DNA of 64,000 nt from Hippopus hippopus (lineage: Eukaryota > Mollusca > Bivalvia > Cardiida > Cardiidae): contig OX328113.1 of assembly GCA_946811185.2 (NCBI GenBank), forward strand, positions 25,333,521 through 25,397,520, given 5' to 3'. The translations under genes were made by a program, and so were the position numbers. Position 1 is the stretch's first letter. Every line of letters starts with the position of its first letter. Below are positions 45,801 through 47,737 of this stretch, one piece after another. The notes under the pieces were generated by a model. It searched no databases. It saw only the letters and a program-made list of their open reading frames with translations, and was not told where the DNA came from.

Positions 45801-47737
45801 GTCAGGGTTGTTATAACTCTGGATTGTGTAGTGAAGGGGTAACTGGAAATGGTAGCTATGTTCCACAGTTTTCTGATATCTTCTCTCCATGTATTTTTTT
45901 CATATTTCCGTCTATTCCGACAAGCATATTAAGTGTTTGCAGCAGGACATGGACTTGTTCACGTGGTTTTCCTCATTCCATTGTAGTTAATGAGATGAGT
46001 CAAGAACATGGAACCAGTCTGCAGACCCAAGATTATAAAGAAGAGCTGGTGTTACCAAAGAAAAGAGAGGAAGCCAAATCACGCTATGAGACCTTGCAAG
46101 CCCTAGCAAGCTCTTGTATGTATCATCACAGCTTTGTATGCTGTCTTAAAATTGTGAATTTAAGAGTATCCCATACACATATGAGCTATGCTCTGTGAAA
46201 AGGGGGTTTAATGGATCTGCAAAAAGTATCAACCCAGGTCAGCCTGCACAGTCCACGCAGGCTGACCTGAGCCGAAACAATATGCTGTTGGTAAATTTTC
46301 TGTATGCCCAAGGGACAGTCTACCCCATGACTCAATGCTTCATGGCTATTCAATAACCCTTAGCCGTACAGTGCCATACATGGTCCATGTAAAAAGTTTC
46401 TGGGGGGGAAAAATCCCTACCTACAGCATCTCGAACTGAAACGCTAACAACAGATATCTTTTTGTCAGGCCTTAGGATTTGTCTGAAAGTTTGTCATTAT
46501 TTGGTAAATAGTGAAGAAACAGTTCAAGGAATTTACAATCAAGTTATTAGCCAAAATTGTCATTGTTCCTCTTGAAAAATTCTCTGCAAGATTTTCTGAG
46601 TGTATCAACTTGTATTTTTGTGTGATTTTAATGTTTGAAAGCTGTAAACTAACACAGTCCCATTGATATTGAAAATGGGAGGTATTTTCTGTGGTCAGAG
46701 AGGACTAAAGTGTACTTCATGAATAACTCATGGCAAGGTACTGCATTGTGAATGAAGGGGCAAACGCTGGTTATCAGTATTTTCCCCTTTTCCCACAATA
46801 TTTTCAATCATCTTTTGGTGAAGTAAAATGACTATTGCCGTAAAATAGAGGTATTGTTAAGTAAAAACAAAAAGTAAAGGTTTGGATTGAATTGTATTTT
46901 ACAGCTGACAAGGACGAAAAAGCCACCAATTTATTCCGTAAGCAGTTAACGGCCCAGCAGCAGCAGAAACTGCGACTGGCTGCATCAACGGAGAAACTAG
47001 GCGGAGGCTTTGTGGAGCCAAAACATGTGAATGTTGTACAGAATGAGCCAAGGGTATGTTTGTATCCGAGTCCTAGGAGTTAAACCCTTAACTCTTTACC
47101 AAACAACAAAATTTTAGACTTGTCCAAATGGAAAGCATTTGCAGACGACAAAATAAACGCGATTCAAAAATTGAAACTTGACTTTAGAAGAGTAGAAAAC
47201 ATTGTGGGAAAAGGAGAAAATGCTGGTTACCAGCATTTTCTCCTTTTCCCACAGTGTTTTCAGAAGGCTTCTTCCTCTGGGTCGTAAAAACCAGGGATTG
47301 TTTGGTAAAGGGTTAAACGTTTACTCAAGAATTGAAAGCATTTGAAGACAACAAATTGAATTTTTCAGAAATTGTAAAATGTCTTTGAAAGGGTAGAAAA
47401 TATTGTGGGAAAAGGATGTTTTTGACAGAAACACTGTTGAGAGCTTTGTAAAAATTTATTTAAGTAACTCTTAACCAATGGACAAATCCATAAACTGGTC
47501 CAAATTGAAAACATTTGCAGACGACAAATGTTTCACAAATTATAAATTTCTCTAGGAAAGGGTAGAAAACATTGTGGGAAAAGGAGAAAATGCTGGTTAT
47601 TTTTTCTTGGGTCGTTAAATCTCTGGGATCGTGTGGTAAAGAGATGAGTATTCTCTTTGTTTTTACAGGTTCCAGTTGAAGAGATTAAACCAGCGAACCA
47701 GAAAGACAGTTTGTTACAACAGTTACTCTCCGATTGA
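7078..47737 (+). CDS. NCOA: p160/SRC-family nuclear receptor coactivator, 21 visible exons, 5' end outside window
   Basis: Spliced CDS: 7078-7167, 12275-12362, 12642-12719, 14867-14977, 15889-16021, 17278-17384, 19945-20092, 22025-22782, 24445-25043, 28751-28885, 31673-33386, 34028-34107, 36362-36508, 38133-38231, 38739-38942, 41308-41509, 42244-42502, 44963-45180, 45987-46115, 46905-47053, 47669-47737. All introns are GT-AG, phases agree at every junction, and the total is 1,839 codons including the stop. The family consists of nuclear proteins that bind ligand-activated nuclear receptors through LXXLL helices and recruit CBP/p300 and methyltransferases. Seen here: PAS-A/PAS-B (about v1-v252), LXXLL at v567, v648, v703 and v935, Gln-rich C-terminal segments, and a terminal LXXLL at v1832. 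The bHLH region is not in the window. With the missing N-terminus the protein would be near 1,950 residues, longer than vertebrate p160 proteins (about 1,400) and closer to insect Taiman. Family assignment is firm; which vertebrate paralogue it matches is not meaningful. Confidence 0.93.
7195..7310. repeat. Short element related to the 'ACTTGTCC' family
   Basis: Starts CAGGGTTGTGGAAATC within 30 nt of exon a's donor and contains ACTTGTCCAGGGGACAA and CTTGTCCACCAGAGG. Related to 8700-8844 and 20587-21397. The right end is not identified. Confidence 0.4.
7311..8045. other. Intron stretch, nothing firmly recognised
   Basis: AT-rich sequence; possibly the interior of the element starting at 7195. 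No coding exon with splice sites seen. Confidence 0.4.
8046..8370 (-). mobile_element. tRNA-derived SINE, best-preserved minus copy
   Basis: In reverse: GCCGAACCCCGGTAGCTCAG, B box GGTTCGATCC, body with GAGGATTGATGATAGTCACT, and tail of GATT repeats (CAATCAATCAATC on the element strand). Confidence 0.85.
8415..8586 (-). mobile_element. Family A copy, left end truncated
   Basis: Starts in the core, centre GGGAAACC, ends GTAAAGAGTTAA. Confidence 0.7.
8616..9081 (-). mobile_element. Two family A copies, the first carrying a nested insertion
   Basis: The minus copy 8616-8900 is split by 8700-8844. Its right arm is fused to the left arm of the next minus copy (8902-9081). Confidence 0.75.
8700..8844. 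mobile_element. 145-bp hAT-like element nested in family A
   Basis: Ends CAGGGTCCAAA and TTTGGACCCTG are perfect 11-bp inverted repeats, flanked by a 5-bp duplication ATACT. Removing the insert and one ATACT restores the family A core. The CAGGG terminus with a 5-bp duplication resembles hAT5-type elements (inference). Confidence 0.7.
9078..9306 (-). mobile_element. Family A copy, full length
   Basis: TTAA to TTAA, sharing its left TTAA with the previous copy; centre GGGAACC. Confidence 0.88.
9307..9617. other. Intron stretch with a vestigial core
   Basis: Mostly unique; 9410-9460 has a family-A-like AAAGGAGAAAATGCCCATGA / TTTCTCCTTT remnant. Confidence 0.4.
9618..10012. mobile_element. Family A minus copy then left-truncated plus copy
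   Basis: 9618-9829 is minus with TTAA at both ends. 9830-10012 is plus, lacks the outer left arm and ends GAAGGGTTAA. Confidence 0.75.
10437..10894 (-). mobile_element. Two consecutive family A minus copies
   Basis: 10437-10667 and 10665-10894 are head to tail; the boundary TTAA has decayed to TTTACC. A degraded plus fragment precedes them (10290-10436). Confidence 0.8.
10895..11167. other. Intron stretch, nothing recognised
   Basis: Unique AT-rich sequence; no splice-bounded frame. Confidence 0.5.
11168..11477 (+). mobile_element. tRNA-derived SINE, full length
   Basis: Head GGCCAAGCCCGGTAGCTCAG, B box GGTTCAATCCC, tail ACACCATATAATCAATC. Confidence 0.85.
11627..11846 (-). mobile_element. 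Family A copy
   Basis: Minus, core intact (centre GGTAACC), right terminus eroded. Confidence 0.75.
11880..11944. repeat. Family C 60-bp hairpin
   Basis: GACATTGTAGATCTATGAGA...GCACCTTCTGTGC...GATCTTGATCTACTCTGTCC. Confidence 0.65.
12275..12362 (+). CDS. NCOA: NCOA exon b (PAS-A), v31-60
   Basis: Encodes [20 protein letters not shown] and onward, the central PAS-A helix/strand region; compare the SVYNI(L/I)H signature of SRC-1. The preceding intron is 5.1 kb and full of repeats. The exon ends with one base of a split Ser codon before GTAAGT. Confidence 0.93.
12420..12482. repeat. Family C hairpin, degraded
   Basis: CAGCATAGATCTAGATCAGA...CAGAATATCCAGTCTGGTC, 58 nt after exon b's donor. Confidence 0.5.
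12642..12719 (+). CDS. NCOA: NCOA exon c (end of PAS-A), v60-86
   Basis: Encodes [20 protein letters not shown] then LIKPP. The FxCR(M/L)L(V/I)KP motif is typical of the p160 PAS-A/PAS-B linker. The intron before it is short (279 nt). It ends on T of a split Cys codon, with donor GTAAGT. Confidence 0.93.
12750..12985 (+). mobile_element. Family A copy
   Basis: Plus; starts about 30 nt after exon c's donor, ends GGTAAAGGGTTAA; diverged right arm. Confidence 0.75.
12986..13526. other. Intron stretch with a short palindrome
   Basis: AT-rich; TTAAAAGGCTACGTAGCCTCTTAA near 13127-13150 is near palindromic. No exon seen. Confidence 0.4.
13527..13750 (+). mobile_element. Family A copy, diverged
   Basis: Left TTAA present, core mutated (GGTGGTTACTAACATC), right end GGGAAAGGGTCT. 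Confidence 0.65.
13978..14235 (+). mobile_element. Family B MITE
   Basis: GGCTTAATGCATCTCC at left, inner stem GATCAGCCTGCG...GTGCAGGCTGACC, right end GCCCCCTTTTCACAGAGCAT. Confidence 0.7.
14290..14714 (+). mobile_element. Two family A plus copies
   Basis: 14290-14470 is degraded. 14484-14714 has a good core with centre GGCTACC and an expanded CATTTTTTTGGGAAAAG. Confidence 0.75.
14715..14866. other. Intron end with GAT/ATG microsatellite
   Basis: 14825-14850 is a GAT repeat just before the acceptor of exon d. Confidence 0.5.
14867..14977 (+). CDS. NCOA: NCOA exon d (PAS linker), v86-123
   Basis: Opens with an acidic DDDDLE run and contains QYETMQ, matching the KYETMQ signature of SRC proteins. 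Acceptor TATTGCAG, donor GTGTGC. The acidic run lies next to a GAT microsatellite just inside the upstream intron (14825-14850). Confidence 0.92.
15100..15156. repeat. Family C hairpin
   Basis: GGACAGCATAGATCTGTGCA...GCAGTCTGATCTTGATCTAC, about 120 nt after exon d's donor. Confidence 0.55.
15174..15396 (-). mobile_element. Family A copy, full length
   Basis: TTAA at both ends, minus, centre GGGAACC. Confidence 0.87.
15404..15823 (+). mobile_element. SINE 3' fragment followed by a full tRNA-SINE
   Basis: 15404-15495 is only the 3' end (GGATAGGTGCACTGGCCGC, tail CAATCAATCAATC). 15536-15823 is a diverged full copy. Confidence 0.7.
15889..16021 (+). CDS. NCOA: NCOA exon e (PAS-B start), v123-167
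   Basis: Contains [10 protein letters not shown] and [12 protein letters not shown], matching the CVARR(V/L)P and FTT(R/K)QDL(Q/N)GKI signatures that open PAS-B in p160 proteins. Ends on AG of a split Ser codon before GTAAGT. Confidence 0.94.
16098..16278. repeat. Family E repeat, copy 2
   Basis: Direct-orientation match to 3725-3890 through GGCATGAAGATACAAGAATG; 77 nt after exon e's donor. Confidence 0.6.
16336..16407. repeat. Isolated 68-bp inverted repeat
   Basis: TGAACATCATCGGTAATATT...TTTCATGAGTGGCAC around GCCAC, returning to AATATTACCGATGATGTTCA. Seen once in the window. Confidence 0.75.
16712..16940 (+). mobile_element. Family A copy, full length
   Basis: TTAA to TTAA, plus, centre GGTTACC. 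Confidence 0.88.
17028..17257 (+). mobile_element. Family A copy ending 20 nt before exon f
   Basis: Plus, centre GGTTACC; its right TTAA leads straight into the branch/pyrimidine region TTTCTAATTTTACTCTACAG. Confidence 0.83.
17278..17384 (+). CDS. NCOA: NCOA exon f (PAS-B), v167-203
   Basis: Encodes [20 protein letters not shown] and onward to HLQE, the middle of PAS-B. Family A copies end 20 nt upstream and begin 16 nt downstream, so very little unique intron remains around this exon. Confidence 0.93.
17401..17859 (+). mobile_element. Two family A plus copies, starting 16 nt after exon f
   Basis: 17401-17637 has core GATCACGCTGGTGATCAGC, a rearranged centre. 17637-17859 is standard, centre GGTTACC. 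Confidence 0.8.
17903..18112 (+). mobile_element. Family A copy
   Basis: Plus, left TTAA present, right terminus truncated at GTGGTAAAGAC. Confidence 0.8.
18110..18390 (-). mobile_element. tRNA-SINE, degraded minus copy
   Basis: TTATTTCAGTTATACAATGC start and a head in reverse with GAGCTATCAATTTGGC. Confidence 0.65.
18486..18793 (+). mobile_element. tRNA-SINE
   Basis: Head GCCGAGCCCCTGTTGCCCAG, B box GGTTCAGTCCC, tail ACATCATACATTCAATTAATC. Confidence 0.8.
18850..18937. repeat. Poly-T / poly-C / poly-A block
   Basis: Long T run, GAAAATGT, long C run, long A run. Homopolymer lengths here are assembly-sensitive. Confidence 0.9.
18940..19735. other. Intron stretch, nothing recognised
   Basis: No repeat shared within the window and no splice-bounded frame. 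A family A half core follows at 19740-19800. Confidence 0.45.
19945..20092 (+). CDS. NCOA: NCOA exon g (PAS-B end), v203-252
   Basis: Encodes [17 protein letters not shown], then [11 protein letters not shown] and IMSVHSIIR. This follows the YRFSL...QTKSKL...SLHMLHR pattern that closes PAS-B in SRC-1. Acceptor TTTCAG, donor GTAAAG. Confidence 0.94.
20131..20566 (+). mobile_element. Two family A plus copies sharing TTAA
   Basis: 20131-20360 (centre GGTTTCC) and 20357-20566 (right core arm partly deleted). The first starts 38 nt after exon g's donor. Confidence 0.82.
20587..21397. mobile_element. 811-bp CAGG-ended DNA element, 'ACTTGTCC' family
   Basis: Ends CAGGGCTTGAAAA and TTTTCAAAGCCTG are inverted repeats; subterminal ACTTGTCCTGCAGGACAAGT and CGTCATGACGAG are palindromic. 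Flanks TCAGC / TCCGC could be a 5-bp duplication with one mismatch, as at 8700-8844. No transposase frame seen. Confidence 0.6.
21500..22010 (+). mobile_element. tRNA-SINE split by a family A copy
   Basis: The SINE runs 21502-21755 and resumes after 21981 with AACGGCATTAAACACCATAC. The family A minus copy (21756-21981, TTAA at both ends) lies inside the SINE 3' end, 43 nt before exon h. Confidence 0.8.
22025..22782 (+). CDS. NCOA: NCOA exon h (Ser/Pro-rich linker), v252-505
   Basis: A long exon, phase-linked to PAS-B by a split Arg codon. The product is low complexity: Ser, Asn and Gln stretches, then a Pro/Ser/Arg tail ending [12 protein letters not shown]. Vertebrate p160 proteins carry a similar Ser/Thr/Pro-rich segment between PAS-B and the receptor interaction domain. 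A family A copy begins 20 nt after the donor. Confidence 0.92.
22803..23035 (+). mobile_element. Family A copy, full length
   Basis: TTAA to TTAA, plus, centre GGTTACC; starts 20 nt after exon h's donor. Confidence 0.87.
23167..23557. mobile_element. Family A minus then plus copy sharing TTAA
   Basis: 23167-23396 is minus. 23393-23557 is plus and has lost the right half of the palindrome. Long-arm fragments follow to 23870. Confidence 0.75.
24010..24321 (+). mobile_element. tRNA-SINE, best-preserved plus copy
   Basis: Head GCCGAGCCCCGGTAGCTCAG, B box GGTTCAATCCC, 3' end AAAAAGGCGTTAAACACTGT then CAATCAATCAGTC. Serves as the empty site for the insertion at 27049. Confidence 0.88.
24445..25043 (+). 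CDS. NCOA: NCOA exon i (nuclear receptor interaction domain), v505-704
   Basis: Carries the receptor interaction motifs. LCQLL lies at 24630-24644 (v567-571) in a KLCQLL context like NR box 1 of SRC-1. LKTLL lies at 24873-24887 (v648-652), preceded by Leu. The exon ends ...NNILLK, the first half of a third box. Between boxes the sequence is Ser/Pro-rich with [11 protein letters not shown], and after box 2 it is acidic and Lys-rich. Phase 0 donor GTAAAC. Frame and motif spacing agree with the p160 receptor interaction domain. Confidence 0.94.
25063..25541 (+). mobile_element. Family A copy split by a Helentron-like element
   Basis: Plus copy: 25063-25205 carries the left arm and core, 25497-25541 the short right arm. 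The insert is 25206-25496. Confidence 0.65.
25206..25496 (+). mobile_element. GTCY-microsatellite element (ATCCCCCGCC type)
   Basis: 5' stem-loop ATCCCCCGCC...GAGGGAT, then GTCCGTCTGTCCGTCC-type repeats (25247-25302), ending GATGGGGGATATC. Non-coding. Confidence 0.6.
25538..25931 (-). mobile_element. Two family A minus copies
   Basis: 25538-25760 is full length. 25769-25931 lacks most of the long arm. Confidence 0.8.
25928..26160 (+). mobile_element. Family A copy with core arm repeated directly
   Basis: Instead of a palindrome the core shows TAGAAAACATTGTGGGAAAA through GCTGGT twice in the same direction (26034-26068, 26069-26103), then the short arm. TTAA at both ends. Confidence 0.85.
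26235..26402. mobile_element. Family A chimera with two short arms
   Basis: Left side AAAAGAAGCC (minus-type short arm), core, right side AAAAGGCTTCTTCCTCAGGG (plus-type short arm). No long arm on either side. Confidence 0.75.
26399..26610 (-). mobile_element. Family A copy
   Basis: TTAA at both ends; right core arm partly deleted. Confidence 0.78.
26754..27281 (+). mobile_element. tRNA-SINE with a family A copy inserted at its TTAA
   Basis: SINE 26754-27052 ends AAAAAAGGCGTTAA. The family A plus copy lies between TTAA 27049-27052 and TTAA 27266-27269. The SINE then resumes ACACCATACAAAC. Intact SINEs read GGCGTTAAACACC here. Confidence 0.93.
27298..28122. mobile_element. Family A array of four
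   Basis: 27298-27432 minus (degraded), 27430-27658 plus, 27655-27884 plus, 27881-28122 minus. Successive intact copies share single TTAAs. Confidence 0.83.
28281..28729. mobile_element. Family A minus then plus copy, ending just before exon j
   Basis: 28281-28508 is minus with TTAA at both ends. About 28509-28729 is plus, and its eroded right end meets the poly-T acceptor tract 21 nt before exon j. Confidence 0.83.
28751..28885 (+). CDS. NCOA: NCOA exon j (completes NR box 3), v705-749
   Basis: Begins [11 protein letters not shown], so that ILLK from the previous exon plus QLL gives LLKQLL followed by acidic residues, as in the third NR box of vertebrate SRC (LLRYLL then DKD). 45 codons, phase 0 at both ends, so it could be skipped without a frameshift. 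Skipping would destroy NR box 3. Confidence 0.92.
28960..29775 (-). mobile_element. Family B MITE interrupted by a mariner copy
   Basis: Starts TTCCATGCTCTGTTAAAAGG, has the stem GGTCAGCC...GGCTGACC, then ATGGATCCATAAG|TA. The mariner follows, and TA|TGTAATGAC continues to ACCAGAGCATGGCTT. Confidence 0.78.
29152..29705 (-). pseudogene. Internally deleted mariner (D,D34D-type) transposase
   Basis: Inverted ends TACGAGGGTACTTCGAAAAG and the mirror CTTTCTGAACTACCCTCGTA lie within a TA duplication. On the minus strand (29379-29609) the peptide includes [20 protein letters not shown] and [11 protein letters not shown], the second and third catalytic Asp regions of mariner transposase. A frameshift follows SDF, and the 5' half with the first Asp is absent. 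At 554 bp versus about 1.3 kb for intact elements, it is dead and non-autonomous. Confidence 0.9.
29776..30039. other. Intron stretch, nothing recognised
   Basis: Unique AT-rich sequence. Confidence 0.45.
30040..30280 (+). mobile_element. Family A copy, full length
   Basis: TTAA to TTAA, plus, but with minus-type centre GGTAACC. Confidence 0.87.
30460..30811 (+). repeat. Tandem repeat, about 6.5 units of about 55 bp
   Basis: Each unit has GTC(A/G)AGGTAGATTTTGTCAT, then CTAGAAATAAGACCTTAATA. Units differ by scattered substitutions and one short deletion. Confidence 0.88.
30823..30888. repeat. Family C 60-bp hairpin
   Basis: GACAGTGTAGATAAAAGATC...GCCTTGTGCAGTCTGATCTT. It directly follows the tandem repeat; another degraded copy lies at 30320-30368. 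Confidence 0.65.
30918..31147 (-). mobile_element. Family A copy, full length
   Basis: TTAA to TTAA, minus, centre GGTAACCAGC with one mutated arm. Confidence 0.87.
31191..31645. mobile_element. Family A plus then minus copy upstream of exon k
   Basis: 31191-31408 is plus, diverged, with a TTCTTATAAAGGGA direct duplication. 31416-31645 is minus with an intact core and ends 27 nt before the long exon. Confidence 0.82.
31673..33386 (+). CDS. NCOA: NCOA exon k (long central exon, activation region), v750-1321
   Basis: 1,714 nt, the largest exon. The product is Ser/Asn/Gln-rich. It has a degenerate LLHML near v873 and a true LXXLL (LSQLL, preceded by ALL) at 32228-32242, v935-939. Acidic, Leu-bearing patches follow: [35 protein letters not shown] and [17 protein letters not shown]. 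In vertebrate p160 proteins a Leu-rich acidic segment in this region binds CBP/p300 (AD1); I infer that one of these patches plays that part but cannot tell which. Family A copies flank the exon 27 nt upstream and about 70 nt downstream. Confidence 0.92.
33455..33684 (-). mobile_element. Family A copy downstream of exon k
   Basis: Minus; T-run expansion in the left arm; ends GTTAAAGAGTTAA. Confidence 0.8.
33825..34015 (+). mobile_element. SINE-like element with a different head
   Basis: B-box-like GGTTGGAACC and an unrelated body, but the same 3' end (TGACTGAAATAATGTTGAAA ... GTTTAACACC ... CAACCAATC) as the tRNA-SINEs. Ends 12 nt before exon l. Confidence 0.5.
34028..34107 (+). CDS. NCOA: NCOA exon l, v1321-1347
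   Basis: Encodes [20 protein letters not shown] and a short tail ending AQQ. The intron upstream ends in SINE-like tail sequence. Starts with two bases of a split Gly codon, ends in phase 0, donor GTTAGT. Confidence 0.85.
34140..34694. other. Intron stretch with a small inverted repeat
   Basis: 34148-34212: TTATTTTGTTTTCATGGAGG and its mirror CTCCATGAAAATAAAAAAAT around an A run. The rest is unrecognised. Confidence 0.4.
34700..34882 (-). mobile_element. Family A copy, left truncated
   Basis: Core reduced to GGGGAAATGCTGGCAACAAG; the long arm is recognisable. Confidence 0.6.
34923..35254 (+). mobile_element. GTCY-microsatellite element (ATACCCCCGC type)
   Basis: Starts ATACCCCCGCAAAACAAATG, then TGTCTGTCCGTCCGTGTGTC repeats, and ends with GTCACATTCAGTGAC hairpin plus AGCTCTAGTT. 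Related to 50709-50864. Confidence 0.75.
35254..35656 (+). mobile_element. Two family A plus copies
   Basis: 35254-35480 (centre GGTAACC; sister of 47088-47316 through GAAACTTGACTTTGGAAGAG) and 35477-35656 (outer left arm missing). They share a TTAA. Confidence 0.85.
35666..36352 (+). mobile_element. Helentron/pearl-like elements, two and a fraction in tandem
   Basis: 35666-35970, 35971-36275 and a 3' fragment to 36352. 5' stem-loop TAGCTCACCTGAG...CTCAAGGTGAGCT, GTCGTCCGTCGTC, and 3' hairpins AGGGCTGATGGCCCT, AGGGCCAATAGCCCT and AGGACTTACGGTCCT, each followed by CTTGT. The last fragment ends 10 nt before exon m. Confidence 0.75.
36362..36508 (+). CDS. NCOA: NCOA exon m (Gln/Arg-rich helix), v1348-1396
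   Basis: Encodes [20 protein letters not shown] and onward, ending FPGQRFPP: a charged Gln/Arg-rich segment likely to be helical. 49 codons, phase 0 at both ends. The acceptor sits immediately after a Helentron-like element whose CCTCTTGTTTGTTGTTCAAG end supplies the pyrimidine tract. Donor GTACGT. Confidence 0.86.
36621..36858 (-). mobile_element. Family A copy, expanded centre
   Basis: TTAA at both ends; the centre reads GCTGGTAACAATGCTGGTTACC, a short direct duplication. A second partial copy lies at 36859-36975. Confidence 0.83.
37098..37735. mobile_element. Fragment of an unrecognised DNA element with a small frame
   Basis: Diverged inverted ends (GTGACCCAGTTTCGA on the left, TTTGAAGC/AACCTGGGTT on the right; inner CTTGGG and CCCAGGG). 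A frame at 37347-37499 reads [20 protein letters not shown] and stops after about 50 residues. Possibly the 5' end of a transposon-borne gene; not identified. Confidence 0.35.
37836..38078 (-). mobile_element. Family A copy
   Basis: Minus, diverged core with a T run; ends 54 nt before exon n. Confidence 0.7.
38133..38231 (+). CDS. NCOA: NCOA exon n, v1397-1429
   Basis: Encodes [20 protein letters not shown] at its end. The 'P-NL-ELMN...APNVTLQ' pattern recalls a conserved block in the C-terminal half of SRC proteins (from memory, not aligned). 33 codons, phase 0. Confidence 0.9.
38240..38710 (-). mobile_element. Family B MITE filling intron n-o, with nested hairpin element
   Basis: Diagnostic AAATGGATTTTATGGATCCA and CTAGAGCATGGCTCATAT. 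It carries a 189-bp palindromic insert at 38463-38651. Nearly all of this 507-nt intron is mobile DNA. Confidence 0.72.
38463..38651. mobile_element. 189-bp palindromic element
   Basis: GAGCTCCAGACAGGGGGAG and CTCCCTCTTATTTGGAGCTC ends, with the centre TGGGTACTCATTAGAATTGT / CTCA mirrored. A long near-perfect hairpin. Confidence 0.75.
38739..38942 (+). CDS. NCOA: NCOA exon o (poly-Gln), v1430-1497
   Basis: Encodes [15 protein letters not shown] and onward, with a run of ten Gln near 38867-38896 made of a CAA/CAG mix. Phase 0. The donor GTCCGT is weaker than the others but keeps the frame into the next exon. Confidence 0.88.
39020..39250 (+). repeat. Family F repeat
   Basis: ATAGCCCTGGCGTCG, GCAAAAACTTTGATATTT, AAATATTTTTGACACAGTTA. 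Related to 56222-56495 and 62457-62705. Confidence 0.55.
39250..39610. mobile_element. Two truncated family A copies
   Basis: 39250-39472 is minus with the left core arm deleted and TTTTAATGACAC duplicated. 39469-39610 is plus and truncated. Confidence 0.65.
39620..39830 (+). mobile_element. tRNA-SINE, degraded
   Basis: Retains TACAGGACTTGA, CCAAGGATTGATGA and TTTCATTCCTCTCTCGACAC. Confidence 0.5.
39841..41120 (+). mobile_element. Helentron/pearl-like element, 1.28 kb, about 5 core units
   Basis: 5' stem-loop CACTGGCCGAAGGCCAGCGG, CGTCCGTCC microsatellite (39897-39938), then about five units of about 170 bp (each with GGGCTACCAAATTT, GTAGCTTTATCTA, TATAGCCCTGGGGTC and ACAAGTTTTACATGGGCTTA), then AGGGCCATCATGGCCCTCTTGTT. 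Non-coding. Confidence 0.82.
41160..41270. mobile_element. Family B fragment
   Basis: GTTAGACAAAATAGATTTTA / TGGATCAATAATTATGTGATG and GCATCATGGAGATGCATTTT, ending 40 nt before exon p. Confidence 0.6.
41308..41509 (+). CDS. NCOA: NCOA exon p (Gln-rich), v1498-1565
   Basis: Encodes [20 protein letters not shown] and a further Gln run (41437-41457). Phase 0 start, ends on G of a split Gly codon before GTTTGT. Gln-rich segments here correspond to the C-terminal region of p160 coactivators. Confidence 0.89.
41560..41786 (+). mobile_element. Family A copy
   Basis: Plus; ends eroded; centre GGGTACC. Confidence 0.75.
41875..42196 (+). mobile_element. SINE fragment then left-truncated family A copy
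   Basis: 41875-41995 is a SINE head/body remnant. 42003-42196 is a family A plus copy ending AAAGGATTAA, 47 nt before exon q. Confidence 0.6.
42244..42502 (+). CDS. NCOA: NCOA exon q (Ser/Pro-rich), v1565-1651
   Basis: Encodes [20 protein letters not shown], a Ser/Gly/Pro-rich stretch, then [11 protein letters not shown]. Ends on AA of a split Asn codon before GTAAGT. A tRNA-SINE starts about 30 nt into the following intron. Confidence 0.89.
42532..42838 (+). mobile_element. tRNA-SINE, full length
   Basis: Head GATCCCCGGTAGCTCAGTTG, B box GGTTCAATCCC, 3' end GGCATTAAACATCATACAAT. 30 nt after exon q's donor. Confidence 0.85.
42843..43549 (+). mobile_element. Family A run, the last copy split by a palindromic element
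   Basis: 42843-43021 (left truncated, centre GGTAACC), 43018-43125 (remnant), and 43125-43549 (TTAA at both ends, split by 43252-43443). Confidence 0.72.
43252..43443. mobile_element. About 190-bp palindromic element nested in family A
   Basis: GTATTCACCAACCATTCTTA at left mirrors AAAGAATGGTTGATGAATAT at right; the inner GAACTTCTGATTGGCTAAAC is an exact inverted repeat around CATTCACCGAATG. Confidence 0.78.
43826..43887. repeat. Family C 60-bp hairpin
   Basis: GACAGTGTAGATCAGAGATC...GCATATTCTGTGC...GATCTTGATCTACACAGTCC. Confidence 0.75.
43923..44150 (-). mobile_element. Family A copy
   Basis: Minus, left TTAA, right TTGA; centre GGTAACC. Confidence 0.83.
44364..44574 (-). mobile_element. 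Family A copy, left core arm deleted
   Basis: Reads AAAACATTCTGGTGACAGCA into the right arm; ends GTAAAGAGTTAA. Confidence 0.75.
44710..44920 (+). mobile_element. Family A copy
   Basis: Plus, centre GGTTACC, ends GTGGTAAAGGGTAAA, 43 nt before exon r. Confidence 0.75.
44963..45180 (+). CDS. NCOA: NCOA exon r, v1651-1724
   Basis: Encodes [20 protein letters not shown] then [20 protein letters not shown], resembling the F(V/I)(R/K)xE(L/I)R helix seen late in SRC proteins (from memory). Ends LPLDILEQ. Donor GTAAGA. Confidence 0.88.
45245..45304. repeat. Family C hairpin
   Basis: GACAGTACAAATCAAGATCA...GCACAGAACATGC...GATCTTTAATCTACAC, 64 nt after exon r's donor. Confidence 0.65.
45632..45842 (+). 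mobile_element. Family A copy, palindrome centre deleted
   Basis: The core collapses to GAAGAGGAGCATGTTCTCC, a shorter hairpin. Confidence 0.65.
45987..46115 (+). CDS. NCOA: NCOA exon s, v1724-1767
   Basis: Acceptor ATTGTAG, donor GTATGT. Encodes [20 protein letters not shown] and ends LQALASS. I chose the acceptor at 45986 because earlier AGs at 45942 or 45945 give an in-frame TAG. The pyrimidine tract (TTTTCCTCATTCCATTGTAG) is good. Confidence 0.83.
46180..46345 (-). mobile_element. Family B fragment
   Basis: GAGCTATGCTCTGTGAAAAG GG terminus and stem GGTCAGCCTGCAC...GCAGGCTGACC. Confidence 0.7.
46346..46904. other. Intron stretch, mostly unrecognised
   Basis: Only a family A core remnant at 46755-46805 was recognised. 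Confidence 0.45.
46905..47053 (+). CDS. NCOA: NCOA exon t (basic helix), v1767-1816
   Basis: Encodes [20 protein letters not shown] then [12 protein letters not shown], a charged Gln-rich helix, and ends VVQNEPR. Donor GTATGT, phase 0 end. A family A copy starts 34 nt downstream. Confidence 0.87.
47088..47645 (+). mobile_element. Family A run in the last intron
   Basis: 47088-47316 is full length (centre GGTTACC), 47325-47460 a remnant, and 47464-47645 a copy that lost the right half of the palindrome, ending 23 nt before the last exon. Confidence 0.8.
47669..47737 (+). CDS. NCOA: NCOA last coding exon with C-terminal LXXLL, v1817-1838
   Basis: Encodes [20 protein letters not shown] then Ser-Asp and TGA. 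Vertebrate SRC-1 isoform a ends ...SLLQQLLTE, a fourth receptor-binding box absent from isoform e. The match in motif and distance from the stop supports both the family call and the completeness of this end. Confidence 0.93.
   Translation, partial: VPVEEIKPANQKDSLLQQLLSD

Noticed and set aside
45943..46198. Longer version of exon s starting at the AG at 45942 or 45945
   Set aside because: Either acceptor leads to an in-frame TAG in the phase required by exon r; the acceptor at 45986 keeps the frame.
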